Shown piece after piece: positions 51,685 to 62,084 of a DNA stretch of 64,000 nt. The stretch is from Isochrysis galbana. Lineage: Eukaryota > Haptophyta > Isochrysidales > Isochrysidaceae. The stretch is taken from positions 4,731,724 through 4,795,723 of the forward strand of contig CM030938.1 in the NCBI GenBank assembly GCA_018136815.1. The letters are read 5' to 3'. Position 1 is the stretch's first letter, and each line of letters begins with the position of its first letter. Below the pieces are notes generated by a model, which worked only from the letters and a program-made list of their open reading frames with translations, was not told the origin of the DNA and ran no database searches. The position numbers and the translations under genes are program-made.

Positions 51685-53007
51685 TGTCGCATTCATCCTA
51701 GATGATGCGATTTCCAGGCTCTTGTTTCCAGGTCCTTCGCCGTGCGGCCACACGGTGAAGCTCAGGTACATCTAGGTTGGTAGGGTTCGTCCCTAGCGAT
51801 CTAGAATTCGAGTTCTTGTTTCGTTCCTTCTAGCCTGTTTGTCAGGTCTAGATTCCAGGTTTCCTCCTTTCGGGTAATCTTGACCCAAAGGAGCCAGGTC
51901 GCCTGTCACTCGCTGCGCGCTTGTCTCAGGCTCTCGAGTTACCTTGTGAAGGCTTGTTTAGCTTCTTGCAAGGCTTGTCGTTTCTTGTTGGGTTCCGGTT
52001 CTTTCTTGGGACCTGCTCACTTTCGTTGTCGTCCAGGCCTGTTCTTCGTAGGTTCTGCTTGGCCTGGTTAGGGTTTCGTTGAATCCCCGCGTTCGGCGTT
52101 TGGCGTTGGCGTTCGGAAACTTCCTCTCACATTCCTTAGGTCCGCTACCCTTGGCTTGTAGGTCCTTGCTTCTTTCTTCTCGGTCAAGGTTTTGGCGAGC
52201 GAGTCGGTTGCTCTAGCCGCTCGAGATTTGAGGTTTAATTTGCCATCTCCCCTTGGAGATCGGTGTAGGTTCGCTTCCTAGGTGAGGGAATCTTTCCCCT
52301 TGATGCAAGTTACATGCAAGCCCTTGGCCCCTTTGGTGTTTCTTCCCCTTGGTTGCTACTCAGGGTTGTTCGTTAGAAGCGTCTAGAAGGTTCACGCTCA
52401 ACGGCAAGATTTATTCGGTCGTGAAGATATCTCGTCGCGATCTGTATCCAAAGTGATCGCCGTGGTCGCGCGACATGACGCTCCCCTTCGGACTCTCCGC
52501 TACGTGGGAAGTTACAACGGAGACACGCTCCGGCCGTCGCTGCGGAGTCTCTCTCTCACTCGCTCTCTCTCTCCGTCTCTCGCGACGTGTTTGAGTTATC
52601 GGTGATTTGGGGTCGCGGTTGCTTGATAATTTGCTTGGTTTGGGTGAATGATTCCGGTGTGTTCGTGAGTCGGTGTATCCTGTTGTTCTCAGCTTCGTTG
52701 TCCGTCGTTGTTCGCTGCGTCGCTGCACTCAAGCAGCTTAGGCTCCCTCCCTGAGGGAAGAGTTCTTTGTAGGTCTAACAATCTCTTACAACCCATCACA
52801 CTAGGGCCGCTAGGAGCGCCTCGCCGCCCCACAGCCCTTCGTTCGCCGTTCGTTCCCCGTCCAGACACCCAAATGGGGTTGCCCGACCCAGTCCAGAATT
52901 TCATTCACCCGACTCCCGGTGGGGAGGAGGGCCAAAGCGCCGCGCTAGCCGCCGGTGCTGCTCGCGACGGAGTGGCTCAGAGCCCTCCGGCTCCGCTCGA
53001 CTCGACA
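51685..53007 (+). repeat. 3' LTR of family A copy 2 (complete)
   Basis: 1323 bp. It contains a second copy of the gag start (ATG 52873) and reads 45 codons of Gag before leaving the element into the flanking family B LTR, stopping at TAG 53020-53022. This LTR defines the true right end, CGACA at 53003-53007, next to GTATA. Confidence 0.95.
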
Positions 53008-53498
53008 GTATATCGGCGGTAGCTCCACAGCGAGGTCTGCTCTCGGTGTTCTGACTTCTCTGTTTCGCATGTCTGTGCGCCGATGAGTTGCCTTGGTGCC
53101 GACGCTTGACAGTCCGCCCTGAGTGTGGTTAGTTTTCGCCCTGTTTGGTTTAGTTCGTGTGTGTCTGTGTGACGAGGGAACTTTTTGAGTCCCTGTGTTG
53201 TAGTCTCTCGTGTCTACCTTGGATCTAAGAAGCTCTCATTCTCCTTCTCTCTCTTCCTCTAGCTCGCTAGCTAGCCTCGGCCCTACCCTCCAACGCCGCG
53301 CGTTGTGAGCCTCCGAACCTCCGTCTCTCTTCTCGTCCCTCGCACTCGATGGTAGAAGCTGTCAGACCCGACTTCTACTATGACCTCTCAGACATATTCC
53401 CGCAAGCAACTACCTACGACTCCTTCACGGCCGCGTCAGCTGCCGGCTCGATCGAACGGCCCTCTGCCCACGAGCCAGTAGTCATCGCGTGTTCGACA
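53008..53498 (+). repeat. Family B LTR, right part
   Basis: Continues the LTR interrupted at 32339 (GTATA repeated as target duplication). It ends GTTCGACA at 53498, like family A. Together the parts are ~670 bp. Homologous to 60286-60865 in reverse. Confidence 0.82.
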
Positions 53499-53588
53499 AG
53501 CACAAATTCCGTCTTGGCGCCTACGACCGCGCCATCCCATAATTCCGCTCCAGGATCGGAGAAGCGCCGGCGCTCCGCACGCTCCTAG
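53349..53588 (+). pseudogene. Family B Gag N-terminus, starting inside the LTR
   Basis: ATG at 53349 begins MVEAVRPDFYYDLSDIF and runs through the LTR end (53498) into 30 codons of internal sequence, ending TAG at 53588. The codons across the LTR end read CSTSTNS, against DSTSTKS at the same junction in family A. The rest of the family B element is missing. Confidence 0.6.
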
Positions 53589-54236
53589 TGCCCCAGCGCG
53601 TTCGCTTTCGTGGTGGTGTGCGGCGGCTCCGGCGCAGCGGGAACGTAGAACGTAGCTAGCTAGCATGGCGGCGGTAGTAAGTCGGTTGTAGGTGGTTGTG
53701 TCGGCCTGGGCTTGCTGTAGTTGATTGAAGTCTTGCAGCTGGTGCTTTCTAGTACCCAGATTAGCGAATGGACGGTGTTTCCCACTTCTTGACATTGTCG
53801 ATGCCATTGTGCACTTTGCGCCCGTTCCGAGATCATAAAATGTGGTTTATGATCTCCGGCTGAGGCTCGTTTCCGCGCGCCCCCATTAGTTATCTTCCGC
53901 GCGCCGCGCGCAAGTCTGTAGCATGTAAGCATGTAAGCTCGGTGGCTATTAATAGGTTGTTAATAGCTTTTGTCATCACAGCTATCTTGCTAGATAGAGA
54001 TAGTGCTCTTTCGCTATCTTGATAGATAGAGATAGTGCTTTTGCTGGGTAGATAGTAGATAGCCTAATATCTTGATATCTGTCTATCATGTTCACAACCT
54101 TATCCGAGACCATCTCTCCGGCAATCTGAGCTCTGAGCAGCGGCCGCGTGGGCGTATGCATATCCAGAGATATCCAAGACTGTCCGAGCGAAGCTCGAAG
54201 CTCGTTTCCTCTTTGGAAACGAGCCGCGGAGGCGCA
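53589..54236. other. Region after family B remnant
   Basis: No gene recognised. 53984-54045 contains two tandem copies of a TAGATAGAGATAGTGC unit. 54200-54224 is a perfect 10-bp inverted repeat with a 5-nt loop (GCTCGTTTCC/GGAAACGAGC). Confidence 0.5.
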
Positions 54237-54394
54237 GTTTTTGTAGAAGGAATGAAACGAGAACCTGAATTCTAGGTCGCTAGCTAGGGGCGAACCCACC
54301 AACCTAGATTTGCCTGAGATTCACTGTGTGGCCGCACGGCGAAGGACCTGGAAATAAGAGCCTGGAAATCGCCTCATCTAGGATGAATGCGACA
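54237..54394 (-). repeat. Diverged family A LTR fragment
   Basis: Reverse complement matches the first ~155 bp of the family A LTR, from TGTCGCATTC (54394) through CTAGAATTC, with scattered substitutions. It is an old truncated insertion in the opposite orientation. Confidence 0.85.
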
Positions 54395-55136
54395 CTCCTA
54401 TATATGATAAATAATAGTAATAAACTCATTCATCATTTAAATAGTAAACGGCGTATTTGACTAAACACCAAACACCGAGCGTGCGTCCGTCCATAGTCAG
54501 TAAACCCACTGTAAACTCTTATGGTAAATGTATTTAAATTGAAGTCGACCAAAATAAACCTTCACATGGTCCTCTTTCGACGGAACGACTGAACGCGACC
54601 TTGGCGTGGAGCGGACAAGGTTGAAGGTTGTGCGTTGTGCGTTGTGTATGTGTAGTGTGTGTAGTGTGCGCGATGTGTACGCGCGCTTCGGTGTGCGTCT
54701 CGAGGGCGCCCGGCGCGCTATGTTGATGCGCTCGTCGAGATGCCTGCAAGGCGGCCAACACACGCGGCGATTCCATCGGTCGCTCGTAAGCGCCGCCGCG
54801 TGGAGTGACTGTTGTACGACTGACTGTACACGGCCGGGGGGGGGGGGGGGACAAAAATAGCGTGGAGGGTTTGCTTGAAGAGTAAGATTATCTTCTCGAC
54901 TCTGAGTGTATTTTTCGAAACTGATCGATGGGCGACCCGATGAGGAGTCTGTGGCCGGGCTGCCGTGTGGGCGTGGGGCCTTGCTGCCCGGTGGTGGGAG
55001 AGTTGGCAGGGAAGAATGGGTCGGCGCCTCTGGCACTCGCCATCTCCTTCCGCTCGGGTGGCTTCTCGCTCAGCCGCTTGATCGTGATTAAGCGATGTAT
55101 CAACCAATGTAAGGCTGCTGCTGTCGCATCGTGGGA
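54395..55136. other. Intergenic region
   Basis: AT-rich start (TAATAGTAATAA), a GTGTGTAGTGTG stretch at 54645-54680 and a G-run at 54837-54850. No gene recognised. Confidence 0.5.
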
Positions 55137-55680
55137 TGGGGGAGAGGGAGGGAGGGAGAGAGGGAGAGCGCGGGAGGGAGATGGAGGGAGAGCGAGGGAG
55201 ATGGAGGGAGAGCGAGGGAGAGCGAGGGAGAGCGAGGGAGGGAGAAGGAGGGAGGGAGGGAGGGTGGAAAGGAGCCAGGTAGGGACGGAGAGGGAGGGAG
55301 AGGGAGGGAGAGAGCAGGAGGGAGGGAGGGAGGGATGGGGGGGAGAAGGAGGGAGGGAGGGAAAGGGATGAGGAGAGAAGAGGGGCAAGTGACAAGGGAG
55401 ATCAGAGAAAGGTAGCGCACTGGCGGCGGTCGGGGCAGCGGAGGGAGGAGGGAGGGAGGCAAGGAGGAAGGGAGGGAGAGGAAGCGAGATTGGGACGGGG
55501 AGGGGAAGGGAGAGAGGGAGAGTTTTCGGTGGATTTGCGCGAGGATGGTGGAAGCGGGGGGAGGAAGGGACCAAGGGGAGGCTGAGGCAGGGGAGTCTGT
55601 GGGCGGAGAAGGTGAGGAAGGAGGGCGTGGGACGGGGGAGCAGGGGGGAGGGAGAGATGCAAAACGGCTGATGCTCTTGG
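55137..55680. repeat. GGGAGGGAGA purine tract
   Basis: Over 500 bp almost purely purine on the plus strand, just upstream of the GT61 gene. Long Pro/Ser/Leu frames on the minus strand are low complexity and not called. Confidence 0.9.
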
Positions 55681-55801
55681 TCCGTGACTTGTATGCCACT
55701 AGTGCCGCCGCCCGCACCTGAGAAGGTGGGGTTAGAGACTGGGCTCTGCATGCTCACTGTACGTGCTGCCGTGCGAGAGGGTCCTTGCGGGACAAAGGTC
55801 G

Positions 55802-57696
55802 ATGTGCTCGGGATGGCGTTTGTTTGCCACATGCTCCGCCGCCAGCAAGTGTGCACAAACGCATGCTTTGCCACTCCGGCCCTTCGGGGTCGTTGCCCAA
55901 CGGCGTCGCATGCTCCGCGCATCGTTCTCGCTCTCCTCGAACGACGCCTCAGCCTACCCCAATCCACTCCACGCAAATGCAGACGGCCACATCTGGGAGC
56001 ACGTCGAGGCGATCTACGCCGCCCTGCTGGAGCACGAGAAGGTTACTGGCGCTCTCCCTGCACAGCTCTTCCTTCCCGACAGCGTGTGGCTTCGCAACGT
56101 GCACAACTGGATGCGCAGGAAGGGGGCATTGCCGGCTTTTTCGGAAGCGGCGACGGTGTTAGGATCTCCCGAAATTCCTGTGCGTCGCGTGCCGTGGCTT
56201 GCCGGGTGCGCTCCACCTACGCGCCACGAGGAGTTATTTTTTGCCAATCGATCACAGGCTAAGCAAGCCATTCACGCAGGCAAGGCCCCCTTTTGTTGTA
56301 TTGGAAGCGCCCCGCAAATGTTGGTTGCCCCACCTTCGTCAAGAGACATCCGACGCATTGGTGGCGGCACCGTCCACGGTGTTGCAGAGACGGCGGGGTC
56401 CTTGGATTTGTCCACCGAGTTGATTCCACCTAGGAATACAATATTTGCGCAGCTCAACGTGCAATTCCACCATAATGTGGCGTGCTCGAGGCTAGTGCGT
56501 TGGTCCATGCGCCGGCATATGTGGCGAGCCCTCGGAGTCGGACGACCAAACAATCACTCTGGCATCTTCCCATTGCTCGCGAAATGTAATCATTGGCATA
56601 AGGGAGACCTGAACAAGTCAAATGTACGGCTGGGTCTCGATAGTGGCCTGCACACTCCGCCGTACTTGTTCACCCTTGTCCTCAACGCCCAGGCGAGCAA
56701 TGGGCGCCGCATGCTGCGTGAGATAGAGCTCGCAGAGCGGTTGCGACAGCTTGTGGGCAACATGAATAATGCGCAGCGCGAAGCAAGCCGAAACGCTACG
56801 CGCGGTCAGGCTGCGGCAGGGCCTGCGGGCCTTGGAGGTTCAGAAGCTCAAACTTCACACGCCGACCTCGAGTTTCGCGCTGTGGATCTTCAGAGCCTCA
56901 GCTTGGTCGAAGAGGTGAGCATACCGCCCGATGCGGAGGTATTGGAAGCGTCAGAAGGATGAGAGTGGAATGGCCATCCAACCCATGCGGCCTGTTGTTC
57001 ACTTGTGGAACCTCATGGTGAGCCAGGGGGTGCGTCAAGGGTTAAGGCCGTTGCGGCGTACAAGGGGCCATTCGCGAGCCCTTCGCCTTTTTTCCAGGCA
57101 TTTGACCCTCACACCTCCATGTTGCGCAGCTCCGCTTGCTCAGCCGCACGCGAGTTCTCGTCGCCCTGTTTGGTTCCGCTTTGCACAACTGTCGACTTTT
57201 GGCACCACCCGCTCTGGTCGTCGAGATTCACGGCGCGCTCGTTTCCGATCACGGCGAATCGGACGTGTGGTTGTATGCGCGCCTCTGCACAGAGATGGGG
57301 CATCGTTGGGTTGGCGTGCCAGTGCCCAACGCCTTGCCTACAAAGCTTCTTGGAAAGCACCCGAAGGGTGCACCTATATGGGGCCATCATAATCAAAGCA
57401 ACAACAAGGTGGCTGATATTGACATTGATGCTGTCGTCGAGGTTGTCGAGCGGGCTCTGGCAACCATTCGAGGTGTTGGACATGGTCGGCAGACCTCACC
57501 GGAAGATGATCCACAGGGACAATTGATGCAGTGGCGCGCACTGCATGAGGAGTATGGACGCAAAGCGTATCTGGACCATCGGGCGCCTAATCCGACAACC
57601 ACCGGCAACTTTGCGCGGACAGTAGACCGGCTGATGACTAGGCCGCAATATGCAAGGCGTGGTTGGTCGGGCGAGAACCTACTAGAGTTGATGTAG
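55802..57696 (+). CDS. GT61-type glycosyltransferase (EOGT/DUF563-like), two exons
   Basis: Secretory-pathway glycosyltransferase. Exon 1 to 56914 (donor GTGAGC), exon 2 57130-57696 (stop TAG); together 560 residues from the ATG at 55802. Signatures: NPLHANADGHIWEHVEAIYAAL (GT61 'N-x-x-H' entrance block), LVLNAQASNGRRMLREIELAE, SLSLVEE/LRLLSRTRVLVALFGSALHNC (usual HGAGL is FGSAL here), LLAPPALVVEIHG, and YARLCTEMGHRWVGV. These are the conserved C-terminal GT-B motifs in correct order across the intron. The His of the usual PHGAGL is replaced, so activity could be altered. The start is uncertain (55802 or 55910, or an upstream exon). The donor sugar cannot be inferred. Confidence 0.75.
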
Positions 57697-57754
57697 CGAG
57701 AGTGGCCGAACGCTTATGTCACATCGGTCTTGATGCTGATTTTGTTCGCCTGGG

Positions 57755-57989
57755 TCAACTAAGTTTATACTTAGTTTGCCCATGGGGGGGCACGAGCCCC
57801 ACCCTCCCTCCACTCCTCCCCCGCCATAGGGGAGGAACCATGGAACCACCCATGCTCCTGGCATGCCTGACATAGAGGTGGGGAGAGTGGGTTGAAAAAA
57901 AAATCTTGTTGATCCGGAGGCCCACATTTTTTTATCGTCGGACCGGGGGAAGATTTCCCCCCGTCTCTCTCAACTAAGTTTATACTTAG
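57755..57989. repeat. Partial retroposon copy between 20-bp direct repeats
   Basis: TCAACTAAGTTTATACTTAG occurs at 57755-57774 and 57970-57989. The first copy is followed by ~110 bp related to the 5' part of the 757-bp retroposon (CATGGGGGGGCACGAGCCCC, GGAGGAACCA). The repeats may be a target duplication or two retroposon 5' ends, since the element itself begins with nearly the same bases. Confidence 0.5.
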
Positions 57990-58231
57990 ACGCGATGGAG
58001 CGCGCCGACGCGACTTCCCTCTCCTTCGGGCCCCCCACCGAGGGCGCCCCCCCAGCGCCCATGGAGCAGCCGCTGATGAAGCGGCCGCGTCCGCACACAG
58101 AGGCCGAGCAGGTGTGTGCGACTCAGGTCGCGCCGCACGGCCCGTGGCCCCGGCCACACCACTCATGGCAGCCATGCTGGACTCCCCCATGGGGAGCAGC
58201 AGGCTGCTGGCAGCTTTCCATCAGTGTCAGG

Positions 58232-58988
58232 CAACTAAGTTTATACTTGGTTGACCCATGGGGGGGCACGAGCCCCCCCCCTCTCTCCACTCCTCCCCTG
58301 CCATGGGGGAGGAACCACCCATCCTCCTGGCATGCCCGATGGCTTGCCAGGAGGAGACTGCTCTACTGACCCACTCCCTTCCCCACAGGCTCGCCCCATT
58401 CGCCCATCCTGGCCCCTCGTGGCCAGCCCATTGCTCCAACCCCCCCTCCCCCCCTGGTCGACAGGCAGACAGGTGCAGCGTGGGGCCCCCAGAGGCTCAG
58501 GAGCGCCAGCGAGGGAGAGGCAGGGGAGGCCAGGGCCCAGCCCCAGCCTCCTCTGCCCCCTGAGCTAGCCTCCATGAGCCTCCAGGGGTCGCCAGGGGCA
58601 GCTGCAGGCCTGCCGCAGGCGCGCCATCGCGCGTGCCGCAGGAGAGGGGAGAGAGAGCGCGGAGAAGGGGATGGGCGGAGCGAGAGCTCCGCTCACCGAA
58701 AAATTGGTAAGTCCCGCTCTTGTTTACAGGATAAGTCGGGACAGAGTCGGCCGCCCACTCGGAGACACAGGAGGAAGGGGGGGAATAGATCACCGGGGGG
58801 GGGGCGCGGGCCACCGGACCATATCTAAGCCCTTTTCCCCTATCCCCCTAGTAGTGCACGGGGGGAGCCGCCTTATGGCGGGGGGAGAAGGGCCGGGGGA
58901 GTGGGGGTGTAGAAAGTTTTCCTACGTGAGTAGAAAGTAGAGGGTCCACGGCCGCGTGTGCGGTGAGACTATTAAAAGGTTCAATTAA
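58232..58988 (+). mobile_element. 757-bp retroposon copy X with 17-bp target duplication
   Basis: Nearly identical to 61301-62057. Flanked by TTTCCATCAGTGTCAGG at 58215-58231 and 58989-59005. Long, variable-length duplications are the mark of target-primed reverse transcription (LINE/SINE type). It begins CAACTAAGTTTATACTTGG and ends AAAAGGTTCAATTAA. I see no coding capacity for a polymerase, so it would depend on another element's machinery. Confidence 0.82.
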
Positions 58989-59272
58989 TTTCCATCAGTG
59001 TCAGGTTCCAGTGGCCACCTCTCCATTGTCCATTGGGCATGCCTTATGGCAGAGGCCCCTCCCGCCCTGGCAAGGGCCGCGCTGCTCCGGCAGCGCGGCC
59101 CGCGGCCGGGTGGCCCCTATGGGCACAACACACATCCCACTGCCCACTGTGGCCAACAGCATACGCTTCAGAGCCACCCCCTCATGCACACCTCACCACA
59201 CACACAAAGCACACGCACACGCCCCCCGTGGGGACAACAATGACAGGACCCCTCCACTCAATGCCCCCTCAC

Positions 59273-59883
59273 CCAACGTCTCGTGCATGACGTGCATGCC
59301 CACCCTCAACTCTGCTGTCTCGCTCTCCGCGGCCACCCTCTCGCCCGTCGCCTCGTCCATCTCGTCGATCGCGCCTTCCTCCTCCTCCTCCTCCTCCTCC
59401 TCCTCCTCCTCCTCCTCCTCCTCCTCCTCTTGTTCTGCTGACTCCGACTCCTGCGTCTGCGCGTGCATAGGAGCGGGCGCCGTCAGCTCCTCCTCCTCCT
59501 CCTCTGCCCGCTGACTCAAGCCTGCGACCGCAACCGTTTTCCGTTTTGAAACTGTGAGCAAGGCAGGAGGTGGTTAGTCACACAATGAGGGGTGTGGGCG
59601 GCCACGCGCCCCATGCTCCATGTCGCACTGAATTGTGTGCTTGATGGTTGATGCGTGAGAGGGTGTTGTCGTGTTGTCGTGGTGAGTGAAGGCAGCTAGT
59701 GCGGCGCGAGCGAGCGGCCGAGCCGGCGCTTCGTTCGGCGCGTCGCGCGTCGCGCGTGCGATGCTCCGCTAGGTGTGTGTGGCGTGATGGGAGTGGGCGC
59801 TGGGGACAACGGGCAGGAGCATGAGGCAGGAGGGCCTCACCTCTCCTCCGCATGGTCGTGCTCGCAGTCCGTGTCTGTCGCAT
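59273..59883 (-). CDS. Hypothetical Glu-rich protein, two recognisable exons
   Basis: Tentative. Minus exons 59883-59841 and 59551-59273 splice in frame (AGA G/TT) with good GT and AG sites. The product begins MRQTRTASTTMRRRVSKR and contains a run of about 18 Glu from a (TCC)n microsatellite, then GAIDEMDEATGERVAAES and RVGMHVMHETLG. A third exon is implied by the donor after 59273. No family recognised; the opposite strand of the microsatellite would give poly-Ser, a less likely choice. Confidence 0.35.
59377..59430. repeat. (TCC)n microsatellite
   Basis: About 17-18 uninterrupted TCC units, coding for Glu on the minus strand if the tentative gene is real. A shorter TCC run lies at 59489-59505. 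Confidence 0.95.
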
Positions 59884-59889
59884 CTGCAA

Positions 59890-60189
59890 TCATCGAACAC
59901 CATTACTAAGATAATCAGCCTCATTATTAACGTGTCTACCATGTCCTCTTTGTGGGACCTCGCTGGTGAACCCCAGGCGAGCTACGCGCCCCTCGGTGGA
60001 TTTGTTTTTGATCTGCGAGGGCTTTGTTTTCGCGTAGGCCCCCCACACTCACCCAAATATCCACCAAGTATTCAACGCTCCCACCCAAATATCCGGAGAT
60101 AGCTGGTTCTGCCAAAATCAGCCCAAATATCCAGTAGATATATCCGGATATTTCTGCCAACCCCAAACACGAACGCGCTACGGGGGGAC
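59890..60189. other. Intergenic, AAATATCC repeats
   Basis: CCAAATATCC occurs three times between 60052 and 60135, followed by the near-palindrome ATATCCGGATATTT. No gene recognised. Confidence 0.5.
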
Positions 60190-60865
60190 GAACGCAGTGA
60201 TTCCGCAATCGCTCTCTTTGATGGGGATACCCCAGAAGCCCGAGGCCAGGTCTAGGGTGCACAAGAACAGCGAGTCCAGGGACCCAGCTGACGCGGCCGT
60301 GAAAGAGCCGTTGTTAGTTGCTTGCGGGAAAATGTCTGAGTGAGAGGTCATAGTAGGAGTCGGGTCTGACAGTGTCTGCCATCGAGCGCTATGAGCGAAG
60401 AGGTAGACTGAGGTTCCGAGGATTGCAACGCGTGGCGTCGGAGAGTAGAGACGAGGCTAGCTAGCGAGCTAGTGGAAGAGAGAGAGAATGAGAATGAGAG
60501 CTTCTTAGGTCCAAGGTAGACACGAGGGACTACAACGCAGGGACTCAAAAAGTTGCCGGTCCACAGAGACACATAAACTAAACCAAACGGGGCGAAAACT
60601 AACCGCACTTGGACGGACGGCCAAGCGTCGGCACCAAGGCAACTTAGCAACGCACAGGCATGCGACAGAGGAGTCGGCACAACGAGGGCAGACCTCGCTG
60701 GGGAGCTGCGACCGAGGTATAACAGAAGACAGACGACAATCATGGAACGTTCGATGACATCAAGAGAAAGTAGGAGAAGAGGCGACATACCCATCAACGA
60801 GACCTTGAGAGTTAAAATAACTCACAGGCTAAAAGTAAAAGTCTGTCCTCGTATGGAATACGACA
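60190..60865 (-). mobile_element. Family B remnant: LTR joined to an RT fragment
   Basis: Minus strand: LTR from 60865 (TGTCGTATTCC) to 60286, including the gag ATG region, then directly an RT segment (60285-60190) reading SLFLCTLDLASGFWGIPIKE, which is nearly the same as family A RT (SLFLCTLDLASGFWGIPIKE after GPLS). All of gag and the intervening pol are deleted. It proves that the family B LTR belongs to an element with family A-like RT. Confidence 0.8.
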
Positions 60866-61079
60866 CTCCCGCGGGGAGTCTCACCCTACCATGAGCCCCC
60901 CCGCGAGCCGCGAGTACCCCGAAGGGTCGCGCACAAGGGGACAGGCTACGCCGTGCTCGGCGTGGGGGCGTCTACCAGGCCCTCTCGGGACGCGCCCTCA
61001 TGCCGAGCCAAGTCGCCATGGTAGGGTGAGGCTCCCCCGCGGGAGGGGAAGAAACCGGAGGGAAAGGAGACCAAATGAA

Positions 61080-61300
61080 GGCAAGCCGCCTTCCCCATGC
61101 CCTCCCCATGTCCATGTCCATGTCCACCCCCTGTCAATCCGAATCCACCGGAAGTCCACCCACCACCCAAGTCCAAGTCCAAGTTCACCGCAAGGTCGAA
61201 GGTCCAACTCCAACTAACTAACAACTAACCCAGTGCAGTGGCTATATACACTAGACCCGTCGGCGTAGGTATAGGTATAGGTATGTAGTCGACAAGCGCG
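61080..61300. repeat. Short tandem repeats
   Basis: GTCCAT and AAGTCC hexamers (61108-61126, 61168-61182) and GGTATA (61266-61282). AACTCCAACTAACTAACA recurs at 61206 and 62162. Confidence 0.7.
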
Positions 61301-62057
61301 CCAACTAAGTTTATACTTGGTTGACCCATGGGGGGGCACGAGCCCCCCCCTCTCTCCACTCCTCCCCTGCCATGGGGGAGGAACCACCCATCCTCCTGGC
61401 ATGCCCGATGGCTTGCCAGGAGGCCACTGCCCTGCTGACCCACTCCCTTCCCCACAGGCTCGCCCCATTCGCCCATCCTGGCCCCTCGTGACCAGCCCAT
61501 TGCTCCAACCCCCCCTCCCCCCCTGGTCGACAGGCAGACAGGTGCAGAGTGGGGGCCCCTGAGGCTCAGGAGCGCCAGCGAGGGAGAGGCAGGGGAGGCC
61601 AGGGCCCAGTCCCAGCCTCCTCTGCCCCCAGAGTTGGCCTCCAGGAGCCTCCAGGGGTCGCCAGGGGCAGCTGCAGGCCTGCCGCAGGCGCGCCATCGCG
61701 CGTGCCGCAGGAGAGGGGAGAGAGAGCGCGGAGAAGGGGGTGGGCGGAGCGAGAGCTCCGCTCACCGAAAAACAGGTAAGTCCCGCACCTGTCTACAGGA
61801 TAAGTCGGGGCTGAGACCGCCGCCCACTCGGAGACACAGGAGGAAGGGGGGGAATGATCACCGGGGGGGGGCGCGGGCCACCGGACCATATCTAAGCCCT
61901 TCACCCCTATCCCCCTAGTAGTGCACGGGGGGAGTCGCCTTATGGCGGGGGGAGAAGGGCCGGGGAAGTGGGGGTGTAGAAAGTTTCCTACGTGAGTAGA
62001 AAGTAGAGGGTCCACGGCCGCGTGTGCGGTGAGACTATTAAAAGGTTTTTTTTTTTT
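61301..62057 (+). mobile_element. 757-bp retroposon copy Y with 14-bp target duplication and T12 tail
   Basis: Flanked by AGTCGACAAGCGCG at 61287-61300 and 62058-62071. Same length as copy X. The 3' end is AAAAGG followed by 12 T, so the tail is oligo(T) in the strand shown rather than oligo(A). Confidence 0.87.
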
Positions 62058-62084
62058 AGTCGACAAGCGCGAACTCAAGGGGAC

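Larger units (their letters stand above)
32340..53007 (+). mobile_element. Family A LTR retrotransposon copy 2 (contains a false internal duplication)
   Basis: 5' LTR 32340-33675, 3' LTR 51685-53007, flanked by GTATA at 32335-32339 and 53008-53012, the 5-bp duplication typical of Ty3/gypsy integrases. As assembled it is 20.7 kb because 34084-41424 and 41525-48825 are the same sequence apart from mostly single-base losses, on either side of a 100-N gap. Removing one copy leaves about 13.27 kb, matching copy 1. The two LTRs differ at several positions and by a short insertion, unlike copy 1. Confidence 0.93.

Noticed and set aside
52708..53022. A separate short gene in the 3' LTR
   Set aside because: It is the LTR copy of the Gag N-terminus, running into flanking DNA after the LTR end.
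54888..55976. Long minus-strand frame through the purine tract
   Set aside because: Ser/Pro/Leu low complexity produced by GGGAGGGAGA repeats; no domain, and it overlaps the GT61 gene on the other strand.
57995..58369. Plus-strand ORF starting MERADATSLSFGPP
   Set aside because: The first ~40 codons end at a GTGTGTG donor-like site and could be an exon, but the remainder is retroposon sequence and I could not find a matching downstream exon or family.
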